The notes under the pieces were generated by a model. That model ran no database searches. It saw only the letters and a program-made list of their open reading frames with translations, and was not told the DNA's origin. The translations under genes and the position numbers were made by a program. This document shows, piece by piece, positions 23,971 through 34,344 of a DNA stretch of 64,000 nucleotides. Numbering within the stretch: position 1 is the stretch's first letter; every line of letters starts with the position of its first letter. Source of the DNA: Rhodococcus sp. 105337 (GTDB taxonomy: Bacteria; Actinomycetota; Actinomycetes; Mycobacteriales; Mycobacteriaceae); assembly GCF_012844225.1 (NCBI RefSeq), contig NZ_JABAGQ010000001.1, positions 186,001 to 250,000 of the forward strand, in the 5' to 3' direction.

Positions 23971-24023
23971 GTCAGCTCCTTCTCGTTTGTGGGGTCGTGA
24001 GAGGTCGTCGCTGGATGCGCGCG

Positions 24024-24071
24024 CACCCCGCGGCGGGATATCGGGGACCTGAGGGATCCCGCCGCGGGGTG
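24024..24071 (-). terminator. Terminator of aceA
   Basis: CACCCCGCGGCGGGAT (24024-24039) pairs perfectly with ATCCCGCCGCGGGGTG (24056-24071), about 20 bases after the aceA stop. Confidence 0.7.
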
Positions 24072-24090
24072 GACCTGGGTGGCGCTGTTC

Positions 24091-25380
24091 CTAGTGGAAC
24101 TGGCCTTCCTCGGTGGAGCCCTTCAGGGCAGCCGTGGAGGTGTTGGGATCGACGGTGGTGGCGATCGAATCGAAGTAGCCGGCGCCGACCTCACGCTGGT
24201 GCTTGATGGCGGTGAAGCCACGCTCTGCAGCAGCCTTGAACTCGCGCTCCTGCAGGTCGACGAAGGCGGTCATGCCCTCGCGGGCGTAGCCGTGCGCCAG
24301 GTCGAACATGCCGTAGTTGAGCGAGTGGAAGCCTGCCAGCGTGATGAACTGGAACTTGAAGCCCATCGCGCCGAGCTCCTTCTGGAACTTCGCGATGGTC
24401 GCGTCGTCCAGGTGTGCCTTCCAGTTGAAGGACGGGGAGCAGTTGTAGGCGAGCAGCTGGTCCGGGAACTCGCTGCGGACTGCCTCGGCGAACTTCTTCG
24501 CAACCTCGAGGTCCGGCACGCCGGTCTCCATCCAGATGAGGTCGGAGTACGGGGCGTAGGCCTTGGCGCGAGCGATGCAGGGCTCGATGCCGTTCTTGAT
24601 GCCGTAGAAGCCTTCGGCGGTACGGGTGCCGTCGAGGAACTCACGGTCGCGCTCGTCCACATCGGAGGTGATCAGCGTGGCTGCCTCCGCGTCGGTACGG
24701 GCGATGACGACCGTCGGGACGTCGGCGACGTCGGCTGCGAGGCGAGCCGAGGTCAGGGTGCGGATGTGCTGCTGGGTGGGGATGAGCACCTTGCCACCGA
24801 GGTGGCCGCACTTCTTCTCGGAAGCGAGCTGGTCCTCCCAGTGGGAACCGGCAACGCCGGCCGCGATCATGGCCTTCTGCAGCTCGTACACGTTGAGTGC
24901 GCCACCGAAGCCGGCTTCGCCGTCGGCGACGATCGGTGCCAGCCAGTTCTCGACCGAGGTGTCACCCTCGACCTTGGCGATCTCGTCGGCGCGCAGCAGT
25001 GCGTTGTTGATACGGCGCACGACCTGCGGGACCGAGTTCGCCGGGTACAGCGACTGGTCCGGGTAGGTGTGACCCGACAGGTTCGCGTCGCCGGCAACCT
25101 GCCAGCCGGACAGGTAGATGGCCTTGAGGCCGGCGCGGACCTGCTGCACAGCCTGGTTGCCGGTGAGGGCGCCCAGGGAGTTGATGTAGTCCTCGTTGTT
25201 GACGAGATCCCAGAGGATCTCGGAGCCGCGACGCGCGAGGGTGGCCTCTTCGACGACGGTGCCCTGCAGCTTCGCGACCTGCTCGGCCGTGTAGTTACGG
25301 GTAACCCCGTTCCAGCGGGGGTTGGTGTCCCAGTCCTTCTGAATTTCCTCAGCGGTCCTCGGGGTGCCGGTAGTCGACAT
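24091..25380 (-). CDS. aceA: Isocitrate lyase
   Basis: 429 residues, ICL family: the active-site loop KKCGHLGGK carries the catalytic C191, and NCSPSFNWK and the FHSLNYG segments are typical. It splits isocitrate into glyoxylate and succinate, allowing growth on acetate and fatty acids. The ATG at 25380 has GGAG upstream; a TTG one codon earlier is possible. It is transcribed away from the RamB-type regulator, and the 460-base gap holds candidate RamB sites. Confidence 0.97.
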   Translation of the reverse strand: MSTTGTPRTAEEIQKDWDTNPRWNGVTRNYTAEQVAKLQGTVVEEATLARRGSEILWDLVNNEDYINSLGALTGNQAVQQVRAGLKAIYLSGWQVAGDANLSGHTYPDQSLYPANSVPQVVRRINNALLRADEIAKVEGDTSVENWLAPIVADGEAGFGGALNVYELQKAMIAAGVAGSHWEDQLASEKKCGHLGGKVLIPTQQHIRTLTSARLAADVADVPTVVIARTDAEAATLITSDVDERDREFLDGTRTAEGFYGIKNGIEPCIARAKAYAPYSDLIWMETGVPDLEVAKKFAEAVRSEFPDQLLAYNCSPSFNWKAHLDDATIAKFQKELGAMGFKFQFITLAGFHSLNYGMFDLAHGYAREGMTAFVDLQEREFKAAAERGFTAIKHQREVGAGYFDSIATTVDPNTSTAALKGSTEEGQFH

Positions 25381-25840
25381 CAAAAAGCTCCACTCTCTCG
25401 ATCTGAATCCGCTATGAACGCTCAGCAGTACATACGTACGGCTTCACATCCTTTGCGTTCCTTTCGGATGTACTCCATGACAATGACACAGCCGAAAAAC
25501 CCCGTCTACCTGTTGCTAATGCCAATCTTGGCTAGGTTCGAACGGGCCCTTGCAAAGGTTGCTAATAAGTGGCCCCGCCAACGACCGGGTTTTTTACCCT
25601 TTGGTTACCCGCCGGTAGGTTCCTACCTCGGCTTATGCCGGAAAAGTAATGTGGCGACGACCGGAGCCGGAGGACGCGCCACCGAGCCCGGCACTCACCA
25701 CCGAACCCGCGCCTCTGTGAGCGCACTCACAGGACCGGCACCGGCCGGATCCGGCTCCCCGGCGCTCAACGGACGCCTTCTCTTAACAACCTGCGAACAA
25801 CACATTGCGAAGCACCCCGACCGGGCTTTACCCTGGGCGA
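25381..25840. promoter_or_regulatory. aceA-ramB divergent control region
   Basis: 460 bases without a gene. CTTGCAAAGGTT (25549-25560), read on the minus strand as AACCTTTGCAAG, resembles the RamB box AAACTTTGCAAA. GTTGCTAAT occurs twice (25512-25520, 25558-25566). GGTTACCCGCCGGTAGGT (25603-25620) recurs upstream of lpd, and GGTAGG/CCTACC (25614-25627) forms a dyad. TACCCT about 7 bases before the ramB ATG suggests a leaderless start. Confidence 0.55.
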
Positions 25841-27253
25841 ATGGCCAAGACCTTCGTCGGCGCCCGCTTGCGCCAGCTACGCACCGAGCGGGGACTGAGC
25901 CAGGCCGCGCTTGCCAAGACACTCGAGATCTCCGCCAGCTACCTGAACCAGATCGAACACGACGTCCGGCCTCTCACCGTGCCGGTACTCCTGCGCATCA
26001 GCGAAGTGTTCGGGGTCGACACGACGTTCTTCTCCTCCCAGGACGACACCCGGCTCATCGCAGAGATGCGTGAGGTCGCGCTCGACCAGGAGATGGGCAT
26101 CGACACCGACGCCCAGGAGATCGCGGAGATGGTCGCGGCGCATCCCAACCTGGCGCGCGCCATGGTCAACATGCACCGCCGGTTCCGGAACACCACCGCG
26201 CAACTCGCCGCGGCCACCGAAGACCGCTACAGCGACGGCAGCGGCAGCGGCGCCATCACCATGCCGCACGAAGAAGTGCGCGACTACTTCTATCAGCGCC
26301 ACAACTACCTGCACGATCTCGACACGGCAGCGGAGGAACTCGCCAACCGGATCCGATTCCACCGTGGCGACGTGGGCGGGGAGATCGCCAAGCGCATGCA
26401 GACCGCGCACGACGTCCAGATCGTCAAGCGCATCGACCTCGGCGAGAACATCCTCCACCGCTACGACCCGGAGACCCGGATCCTCGAGGTAGCGCCCCAG
26501 TTGTCGGGTGGCCAGCAGGTGTTCAAACTCGCCATCGAGCTGGCGTACCTCGAATGCGGAGACCTCATCGACCGCCTCGTCGACGAAGGTGCGTTCACGA
26601 GCGACGCGTCGCGCACTCTCGCCCGCTTGGGCCTGGCCAACTACTGGGCAGCCGCACTGCTCCTGCCGTACACGCAGTTCCACGAGATCTCCGAGAACTT
26701 CCGGTACGACATCGAGCGGCTCTCCGCCTTCTACGGCGTGAGCTACGAGACGATCACGCACCGCCTCTCCACACTGCAGCGGCCCAAGCTGCGTGGCGTC
26801 CCGTTCTCCTTCGTCCGGGTCGACCGCGCCGGCAACATGTCGAAACGACAGTCGGCGACCGGATTCCACTTCTCGACGAGCGGTGGCACCTGTCCGCTCT
26901 GGAACGTGTACGAGACGTTCGCCTACCCCGGCAAGATCATGACGCAGATCGCGCAGATGCCCGACGGCCGGCGCTACCTCTGGGTTGCCCGCACCGTCGA
27001 GCGCCGCGCGGCTCGCTACGGGCAGCCGTCCAAGACCTTCGCGATCGGGCTGGGCTGCGAACTGCGCCACGCCCACCGTCTCGTCTACGCCGACGGTCTC
27101 GACCTCGACGAAAGCAATCCCGGCACCCCGATCGGGTCGGGCTGCCGCGTGTGCGAGCGCGTGAACTGCCCGCAGCGGGCGTTCCCGCCCCTCGGCAAGG
27201 AGATCGACATCAACGAGCACCGCAGTTCGGTGTCTCCGTATCTCGTCCGCTGA
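25841..27253 (+). CDS. ramB: RamB-type acetate-metabolism regulator
   Basis: 470 residues. An XRE helix-turn-helix (about 6-62: LRQLRTERGLSQAALAKTLEISASYLNQIE) is followed by an ImmA/IrrE-like region and a DUF2083 C terminus with GCRVCERVNCPQRAFPPLG. This is the RamB architecture; in Corynebacterium RamB represses aceA, aceB and acetate activation genes in the absence of acetate. The ATG at 25841 starts directly before the HTH. Divergent to aceA, as Rv0465c is placed close to icl1 in Mycobacterium tuberculosis. Confidence 0.92.
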   Translation: MAKTFVGARLRQLRTERGLSQAALAKTLEISASYLNQIEHDVRPLTVPVLLRISEVFGVDTTFFSSQDDTRLIAEMREVALDQEMGIDTDAQEIAEMVAAHPNLARAMVNMHRRFRNTTAQLAAATEDRYSDGSGSGAITMPHEEVRDYFYQRHNYLHDLDTAAEELANRIRFHRGDVGGEIAKRMQTAHDVQIVKRIDLGENILHRYDPETRILEVAPQLSGGQQVFKLAIELAYLECGDLIDRLVDEGAFTSDASRTLARLGLANYWAAALLLPYTQFHEISENFRYDIERLSAFYGVSYETITHRLSTLQRPKLRGVPFSFVRVDRAGNMSKRQSATGFHFSTSGGTCPLWNVYETFAYPGKIMTQIAQMPDGRRYLWVARTVERRAARYGQPSKTFAIGLGCELRHAHRLVYADGLDLDESNPGTPIGSGCRVCERVNCPQRAFPPLGKEIDINEHRSSVSPYLVR

Positions 27254-27293
27254 CGACGCGTCACCGACTCGCACACAGCGCTGTAAGGACGAT

Positions 27294-27329
27294 GTAACAC
27301 ACTCGTCACCCGCGTCACACAACTGTGAC
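27294..27329 (+). promoter_or_regulatory. GlnR-like boxes upstream of urtA
   Basis: GTAAC (27294-27298)-N6-GTCAC (27305-27309) and GTCAC (27314-27318)-N6-GTGAC (27325-27329), separated by 4 bases. Spacing and half-sites match actinobacterial GlnR sites (gTnAC-n6 pattern), suggesting nitrogen control of urea uptake. Confidence 0.5.
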
Positions 27330-27376
27330 CGGGAGATATTCTGGCGCAACAACGCCCTTCTAGTGTTTGGCCTCGC

Positions 27377-27394
27377 GGATACAGAGTTGTATAC
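27377..27394 (+). promoter_or_regulatory. Dyad before urtA, possible GntR operator
   Basis: GGATACA-GAGT-TGTATAC is a 7-4-7 inverted repeat with one mismatch. GTATACA also occurs just before the second gntR gene (33602-33608), so one of the two local GntR regulators may bind both. Confidence 0.35.
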
Positions 27395-27448
27395 GCCGCC
27401 GGATACACCGGTCCTCTCCGGTCCCACCTTCGAAGGAAGGGCACCTTC

Positions 27449-28729
27449 ATGTCAGTTGCCAGGTCCAAGTTCGCCACTCGCGCCATCGCGGCGCCTGCAG
27501 CGCTGGTCGCCGTCGGTCTCGTCCTGACCGCCTGTGGAAGCCGCGCGGGAGACACGCCCGACTCGTCGGCGGGCGCCTCCGGTGGCACGTCCTGTGTCGA
27601 CACCTCGGGCGACACCATCAAGGTCGGTTCGCTGAACTCGCTCTCGGGCACGATGGCGATCTCCGAGGTCACCGTGCGTGACTCGATCGCCCTCGCCGTG
27701 GAAGAGATCAACGCGGACGGCGGCGTCCTCGGAAAGCAGATCCAGGTCGTCGCGGAAGACGGTGCGTCGGAGCCGACGGTCTTCGCCGAGAAGGCCGAGA
27801 AGCTCATCAGCTCCGATTGTGTCGCAGCGGTATTCGGAGGATGGACATCGTCCAGCCGCAAGGCGATGCTCCCGGTGTTCGAGGATCGCAACGCATTGCT
27901 GTACTACCCGGTCCAGTACGAGGGCCTCGAATCGTCGTCGAACATCTTCTACACCGGTGCGACCACCAACCAGCAGATCGTGCCGGCGCTGGACTACCTC
28001 AAGGAACAGGGCGTGAAGTCCTTGTACCTGGTGGGCAGCGACTACGTGTTCCCGCAGACCGCGAACCGGATCATCAAGGCCTACGCCGAGGCGAACGGCA
28101 TCGAGATCAAGGGCGAGGACTACACCCCGCTCGGGTCGACCGACTTCTCCACCATCGTCAACAAGGTCCGCACCGCCGACGCGGACGCCGTATTCAACAC
28201 GCTGAACGGCGATTCCAACGTCGCGTTCTTCCGTGAGTACACCAACGCGGGTCTCGACGCGAAGGACATGCCGGTCGTCTCGGTGTCCATCGCCGAGGAA
28301 GAGGTCGTGGGTATCGGCGCGCAGAACATCGAAGGCCAGCTCACCGCGTGGAACTACTACCAGACCGTCGAGTCCCCCGAGAACGCGTCGTTCGTCGAGG
28401 CGTACAAGGCGAAGTACGGCGCGAACAAGCCGACGTCCGACCCGATGGAAGCTGCTTACACCTCGGTCTACCTGTGGAAGAACAGCGTCGAGAAGGCCGA
28501 GTCGTTTGCGGTCGAGGACGTCGTGAAAGCTTCCGACGGAGTCTCTTTCGACGCTCCTGAAGGCACCGTGACGATCGACGGCGACAACCACCACATCACC
28601 AAGACCGCCCGTATCGGTGAAATCCGCGGCGACGGCCTGATCTACACCGTGTGGGAGTCGGACGGCGCCGTCGATCCCGATCCGTACCTCGAGTCCTACG
28701 ACTGGGCTGCCGGACTCTCCGGAAACTGA
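27449..28729 (+). CDS. urtA: Urea ABC transporter substrate-binding lipoprotein UrtA
   Basis: 426 residues with a lipoprotein signal peptide ending LTAC (C29), then a type I periplasmic-binding fold: [47 protein letters not shown], all typical of UrtA/FmdD-type amide and urea binders. It captures urea outside the membrane for UrtBCDE. First gene of an operon running to the GntR gene at 32270. Confidence 0.95.
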   Translation: MSVARSKFATRAIAAPAALVAVGLVLTACGSRAGDTPDSSAGASGGTSCVDTSGDTIKVGSLNSLSGTMAISEVTVRDSIALAVEEINADGGVLGKQIQVVAEDGASEPTVFAEKAEKLISSDCVAAVFGGWTSSSRKAMLPVFEDRNALLYYPVQYEGLESSSNIFYTGATTNQQIVPALDYLKEQGVKSLYLVGSDYVFPQTANRIIKAYAEANGIEIKGEDYTPLGSTDFSTIVNKVRTADADAVFNTLNGDSNVAFFREYTNAGLDAKDMPVVSVSIAEEEVVGIGAQNIEGQLTAWNYYQTVESPENASFVEAYKAKYGANKPTSDPMEAAYTSVYLWKNSVEKAESFAVEDVVKASDGVSFDAPEGTVTIDGDNHHITKTARIGEIRGDGLIYTVWESDGAVDPDPYLESYDWAAGLSGN

Positions 28730-28763
28730 CGCTCACGACCGGGAAGCCGACCAGGGAGGCACC

Positions 28764-29648
28764 ATGGATGTCCTTGTAGGACAGTTGTTCACAGGATTGA
28801 GTATCGGTTCGATCCTGCTGCTGGCGGCACTGGGCCTGTCGCTGACCTTCGGGCAGATGGGCGTGATCAACATGGCCCACGGCGAATTCATCATGGCCGG
28901 CAGCTACACCGCCTTCGTGGTCCAGCAGGTGATCTCGTCCGCGGGTGTGTCCCTGTTCGTCTCGCTGCTCGTCGGCTTCCTGGTCGGTGGGGCGATGGGT
29001 GTCCTGCTCGAGGTCACCCTCATCCGCCGCATGTACCACCGGCCCCTCGACACCCTGCTCGTCACGTTCGGTGTGGGCCTGCTGCTCCAGCAGGCCGCCC
29101 GCGACATCTTCGGCGCACCCGCCGTCAACGTCGTGGCCCCGGCCTGGCTGTCGGGCGGTGTCGAGATCCTGGGCGCGGTGGTACCGAAAACCCGCCTGTT
29201 CATCTTGGCGCTGTCGGTGATCTGCGTGATCGCACTCATCGCCTCGATGAAGTACACCCCGATGGGCCGCCGGATCCGCGCGGTCGTGCAGAACCGCGAC
29301 CTCGCGGAAACCGTCGGGATCTCCTCGCGCCGCACCGATATCACCACGTTCTTCCTCGGTTCGGGCCTCGCGGGCCTTGCCGGCGTGGCGCTGACGCTGA
29401 TCGGCTCGACCAGCCCGACCATCGGGCAGGCGTACCTGATCGACGCGTTCCTCGTCGTCGTCATCGGCGGCCTCGGCAGGATCGAAGGCGCCGTGCTCGC
29501 CGCCGTCGCCCTGGGTCTGCTCAATTCGTTCATCGAATACTCCACCACCGCTTCGATCGCGAAGGTGATCGTCTTCGTGATCATCGTGATCTTCCTGCAG
29601 GTCCGTCCCCAAGGCCTGTTCGCCGTCAAGACGAGGAGCCTGGTCTGA
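28764..29648 (+). CDS. urtB: Urea ABC transporter permease UrtB
   Basis: 294 residues, LivH-type permease with about eight helices; GLSLTFGQMGVINMAHGEF is the family's N-terminal signature. It forms half of the membrane channel with UrtC. Its TGA shares a base with the urtC ATG (TGATG). Confidence 0.95.
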   Translation: MDVLVGQLFTGLSIGSILLLAALGLSLTFGQMGVINMAHGEFIMAGSYTAFVVQQVISSAGVSLFVSLLVGFLVGGAMGVLLEVTLIRRMYHRPLDTLLVTFGVGLLLQQAARDIFGAPAVNVVAPAWLSGGVEILGAVVPKTRLFILALSVICVIALIASMKYTPMGRRIRAVVQNRDLAETVGISSRRTDITTFFLGSGLAGLAGVALTLIGSTSPTIGQAYLIDAFLVVVIGGLGRIEGAVLAAVALGLLNSFIEYSTTASIAKVIVFVIIVIFLQVRPQGLFAVKTRSLV

Positions 29649-30775
29649 TGTCTGTGACGTTCTCCCCCCGGTCCCTGACACAACCCGGACCCGTCCGCAC
29701 CGCAGCAGGATTCGCGCTCGCCGCGCTCGTGTTGTTCGGCATCGCGCCGGCGTTCCTGTCCGACTTCCGGCTGGGCCTGCTCGGCAAGTTCCTGTGCTTC
29801 GCGATCGTCGCCGTCGGAATCGGGCTCGCATGGGGGCGCGGCGGCATGCTGACCCTCGGGCAGGGCGTGTTCTTCGGGCTCGGCGCATACATCATGGCAA
29901 TGCATCTCAAAATTGCCGACGCACAGTTGCGTGAGGACTCCGTCCCCGACTTCATGCAGATCGCGGGAATCCGTGAGCTACCGGCATATTGGGTGCCGTT
30001 CACCTCACCGTTCGTCGCGATCCTGTCGATCCTCATCGTCCCGGCGCTCGTCGCGGCACTGCTCGGGCTCGGTGTGTTCAAGCGACGTGTGAAAGGCGCC
30101 TACTTCGCGATCCTGTCCCAGGCCCTCGCCGCCGCCTTCGCCATCCTGCTCGTCGGTCAGCAGTCCACCGGCGGTTCCAACGGCCTCAACCGGTTCCGCA
30201 CCTTCTTCGGCTTCGAACTCTCCGATCCCGTCAACAAGCGGATGCTGTTCTTCATCGTGGCGGCCATCCTGCTGCTCGTCGTCGCCGCAACCCGGCAGTT
30301 GATGCAGTCCCGCTACGGTGAACTGCTCGTCGCGGTGCGCGACCAGGAGGAACGCGTCCGGTTCCTCGGCTACGACCCCGCCAACATCAAGGTGGTGGCC
30401 TACACCGTCGCCGCGTTCTTCGCCGGCATCGCCGGAGCGATGTTCGTTCCCATCGTCGGCATCATCTCCCCCGCCGACATCGGCATCGTTCCGTCCATCG
30501 CCTTCCTCATCGGCGTCGCCATCGGAGGCCGCAGCACCCTGCTCGGGCCGGTCCTCGGCGCGATCGGAGTCGCGTGGGCCCAGACCGCGCTGTCGGAGAA
30601 CTTCCCCTCGGCCTGGACCTACGCTCAGGGACTGCTGTTCATCGTGGTGGTCGGCTTCTTCCCCGCCGGCCTGGCCGGACTCGCCACCGTATGGCGCCGG
30701 CGCCGCCGGTCCCGGCCCGCACCACCCGCCGACGACGTACCCGCAGCGACGACCGAATTGGAGCCGGCACGATGA
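29648..30775 (+). CDS. urtC: Urea ABC transporter permease UrtC
   Basis: 375 residues, LivM-type permease with about ten helices and the WGRGGMLTLGQGVFFGLGAY signature. Partner of UrtB. The stop overlaps the urtD start (ATGA). Confidence 0.95.
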   Translation: MSVTFSPRSLTQPGPVRTAAGFALAALVLFGIAPAFLSDFRLGLLGKFLCFAIVAVGIGLAWGRGGMLTLGQGVFFGLGAYIMAMHLKIADAQLREDSVPDFMQIAGIRELPAYWVPFTSPFVAILSILIVPALVAALLGLGVFKRRVKGAYFAILSQALAAAFAILLVGQQSTGGSNGLNRFRTFFGFELSDPVNKRMLFFIVAAILLLVVAATRQLMQSRYGELLVAVRDQEERVRFLGYDPANIKVVAYTVAAFFAGIAGAMFVPIVGIISPADIGIVPSIAFLIGVAIGGRSTLLGPVLGAIGVAWAQTALSENFPSAWTYAQGLLFIVVVGFFPAGLAGLATVWRRRRRSRPAPPADDVPAATTELEPAR

Positions 30776-31577
30776 ACGCACCCGTCTACGGCGGCAACGC
30801 CGGCATGGCCAGCGACTACCTCGAAATCCGCGATCTGCGAGTCACCTTCGACGGCTTCCACGCCGTCGACGGAGTGAACCTCACACTCCTGCAGGGAGAC
30901 CTGCGCTTCCTGATCGGACCCAACGGCGCGGGCAAGACCACCCTCGTCGACGCGGTCACGGGCCTGGTCCCCGCAACCGGTTCCATCACCAAGTCCGGAA
31001 TCGAACTCGTCGGCAAGAAGACGCACAAGATCGCCCGCCTCGGCGTCGGCCGGACGTTCCAGACCGCGTCGGTGTTCGAGGAACTGTCGGTGCTCCAGAA
31101 TCTCGATATCGCCGCAGGTGCCGGGCGCTCCCCGTGGCAACTACTGCGCCGACGTAAAGATGTGCTGCCCGAAATCGAGGAAGCCCTCGAGACGATCGGC
31201 TTGTCCGCCCACCGCGACACGCCGGCAGGCATCCTCGCGCACGGCCAGAAGCAGTGGCTCGAGATCGGAATGCTCCTCGTCCAGAACGCCGACGTGTTGC
31301 TGCTCGACGAACCGGTCGCGGGCATGAGCGGCGACGAACGCGAGGAAACCGGCCGGCTGCTGCGCCGTATCGGCGCGCAGCGCACCGTCGTGGTGGTCGA
31401 ACACGACATGGACTTCATGCGTGCGTTCGCGACCTCCGTGACCGTGCTGGCCCGCGGCAAGGTCATCGCGGACGGCACCGTCGAAGAGGTGCAGAACGAT
31501 CCGCAGGTCCAAGAGGTCTACCTCGGCACCGCAGCTGCGGTCGGTTCCGACGGCACCGACACGTTCCAGGAGGCATG

Positions 31578-31578
<1 letters not shown>
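30772..31578 (+). CDS. urtD: Urea ABC transporter ATPase UrtD
   Basis: 268 residues. Walker A GPNGAGKTT, the UrtD-type signature LAHGQKQWLEIGMLL in place of LSGGQ, Walker B VLLLDEPVAGM and the H-loop VEHDMDFM. The start at 30772 overlaps the urtC stop; a longer frame from 30574 is an artefact. Confidence 0.95.
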
Positions 31579-32269
<691 letters not shown>

Positions 32270-32270
<1 letters not shown>

Positions 32271-32959
32271 TGCGTCCCGGCGTCACCCGGCGGGAGCAGG
32301 TCTACCGGGCCTTGCGCACCGACCTGATGTCGGGCGACCTCACCCCCGACGAACGCCTCAGTGAGGAACGGCTCGCCGAGCACTACGGGGTGTCGCGCAC
32401 CCCGGTGCGCGAGGCGCTGGCTCGGCTCGTGTCCGACGGTCTCGTCGAACGTCGCGAGTACGGGTTGTTTCCGTATCGGCCGCGCCTCGAAGATCTCGCG
32501 GGCCTCTACGAACTCCGGATCACCCTGGAACTTCGCGGAATTCGGCGCGCGCGGGACGACGACTCCATCCGGCACGACCCCGACATTCTCGGTCCCGAAC
32601 TCGACCGCTGGTACGGCATCCGCCTGAATCTTCCGGAACCCGACGCAGGATTTGTGACGCTCGACGAGCAATTCCATCTCACGATGCTGGCGGCGTCCGG
32701 AAACCGTGCGCTGTGCGACGCACTTGCCGTGGTCAATCAGAAAGTGCGGCCGGTGCGCATGTTCGACTACCTCACCCCGGACCGGATCTCCGACACGGTC
32801 GACGAGCACATCGCCGTCGCGGAACTCGTCCTGGACAACAGACTCGACGACGCGCACCGCATGCTCCTCGAGCACATCGGCACCTCCCGGACCGTTGTCG
32901 TACGGCGCTCGGAGGAAGCCCTGAACGTGGCGCGGCTTGCCCGGGCGGTCCGTGAGTGA
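32270..32959 (+). CDS. GntR-family regulator (FCD type), urea operon
   Basis: 229 residues. Winged helix-turn-helix (about 8-70: LSEERLAEHYGVSRTPVREALARLVSDGL) plus an all-helical FCD ligand domain with conserved His/Asp metal-binding positions. Its ATG overlaps the urtE stop, so it is co-translated with the transporter and probably controls the urea genes. A paralogue lies 0.65 kb downstream. Confidence 0.9.
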
Positions 32960-32978
32960 TCGTGCGACACTGGCGGGT

Positions 32979-33512
32979 ATGACGCCCCGCATCCGGCCCG
33001 GACGTTTCAGGGAACTCGGTCCTCTCAACTGGGCCGCATGGAAAGCGCTCTCCGCGGCGGCGGGGACCACCGACGCCCATCTGTTCAGCACGCTCGGACG
33101 GACGGGCCGGTTGTTCCGGGGATGGCTGCACTATTCCGGCATGTTGATGCCCTTCGGCAGGCTCGGCCGCTTCGAGGGCGAGATGATCATCCTGCGGGTC
33201 GCGCACTTGCGGGGCAGCGCATACGAGACCGACCATCACACCCGGCTGGGCCGGCGCGCCGGCATCACCGACGACCTCCGTACGCGCATCGTCGCCGGGC
33301 CGGACGCCGAGGGCTGGAGCCCCCGTCACCGCGCGATCCTCGGCGCCGTCGACGAACTGGTCGCGACGAAAGATCTCTCGGACGAGACGTGGTCGACGCT
33401 CGCGGATCACCTCGACGATCGAAAGCTCATCGAATTCTGCTTGCTGGTCACCCAATACGACGGTCTGGCCACGACGATCGGCACTCTCCGCCTCGAACGC
33501 GACTTCGGTTAG
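32979..33512 (+). CDS. Carboxymuconolactone decarboxylase (AhpD-like) family protein
   Basis: 177 residues with a CMD domain: GEMIILRVAHLRGSAYETDHHTRLGRRAG. The usual CxxC of AhpD is absent, so a peroxidase role is unlikely. An in-frame GTG at 32952 would overlap the gntR stop and is an alternative start. It sits between two GntR genes in a urea-degradation cluster; its role there is unknown. Confidence 0.8.
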   Translation: MTPRIRPGRFRELGPLNWAAWKALSAAAGTTDAHLFSTLGRTGRLFRGWLHYSGMLMPFGRLGRFEGEMIILRVAHLRGSAYETDHHTRLGRRAGITDDLRTRIVAGPDAEGWSPRHRAILGAVDELVATKDLSDETWSTLADHLDDRKLIEFCLLVTQYDGLATTIGTLRLERDFG

Positions 33513-33561
33513 TCACCGGCACCTGCTCACACGGTGAACGTGAGCATCCTCTAACCCGGCC

Positions 33562-33608
33562 GTAACACGGCGTCACAACGGTGTCATCGCAGGTCAATAG
33601 CGTATACA
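33562..33608 (+). promoter_or_regulatory. GlnR-like box and promoter of the second gntR / urea carboxylase unit
   Basis: GTAAC (33562-33566), GTCAC (33572-33576), N6, GTCAT (33583-33587) resemble the boxes before urtA. TATACA (33603-33608) is a good -10 candidate and GTATACA recalls the dyad before urtA. Confidence 0.4.
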
Positions 33609-33611
33609 GCT

Positions 33612-34307
33612 ATGTCGACAGAAACGGACACAGGGACACCGGAGCCGCTGCGACTCCAGGTCTACCGCCAGTTGCGTGACGATGTGATGAACGGGTCGGT
33701 CCGTGTCGGCGACCGTATGACGGAGCCGAAACTCGCTGCACGGTTCGGTATCTCACGCACTCCGGTACGCGAAGCACTCGCGATGCTCGTCTCCGACGGT
33801 CTGATTCGCAGAGAAGACTACGGATTCTCACCCCAGCCGCCGAGCATTCCGCGCATCCGGAATCTGTACGAACTGCGAATCACCCTGGAATTGCAGGGCA
33901 TCACCCGCGCACTCGACGATCCGGCCGTGCGGCACGACCGGACGGCACTCGAATCCGAACGTACGCGGTGGCGGGCACTTGCCGACGACCCGCCCGCGCA
34001 GGAACCGGGCTTCGTCGTCGCCGACGAGGAGTTCCATGTGGCGCTGTTGGCGTCGTCCGGGAACACCGAACTCGTGTCCGCGCTCGAATCCGTCAACTCC
34101 CGGATTCGCCATGTACGGATGTACGACTTCATGGTCAACAGCCGCATCGAAACGTCGATCGCAGAGCATCTCGGCATCCTCGACGCCGTCCTCGACGACG
34201 ACCTTCCTACCGCTCGCACCCTGCTCCACCGCCATATCGGCGAATCTCTCTCCGTTGTTCTCGACAGGGTGACCCGCGCGGTCACCGCGATGTCGCTGGC
34301 CGACTGA
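33612..34307 (+). CDS. GntR-family regulator (FCD type), second copy
   Basis: 231 residues, same plan as the regulator at 32270 and clearly its paralogue (shared GISRTPVREALAMLVSDGLI and NLYELRITLELQGITRA). It leads the urea carboxylase and allophanate hydrolase genes. One copy may govern transport and the other catabolism, or they may form heterodimers. Confidence 0.9.
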   Translation: MSTETDTGTPEPLRLQVYRQLRDDVMNGSVRVGDRMTEPKLAARFGISRTPVREALAMLVSDGLIRREDYGFSPQPPSIPRIRNLYELRITLELQGITRALDDPAVRHDRTALESERTRWRALADDPPAQEPGFVVADEEFHVALLASSGNTELVSALESVNSRIRHVRMYDFMVNSRIETSIAEHLGILDAVLDDDLPTARTLLHRHIGESLSVVLDRVTRAVTAMSLAD

Positions 34308-34344
34308 CAGCGCTGCCGTCCCGCCCCTATCCGAGGAGCTCGCC

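Noticed and set aside
24079-26073. 664-codon plus-strand frame
   Set aside because: Antisense to aceA and the regulatory gap; no protein-like composition.
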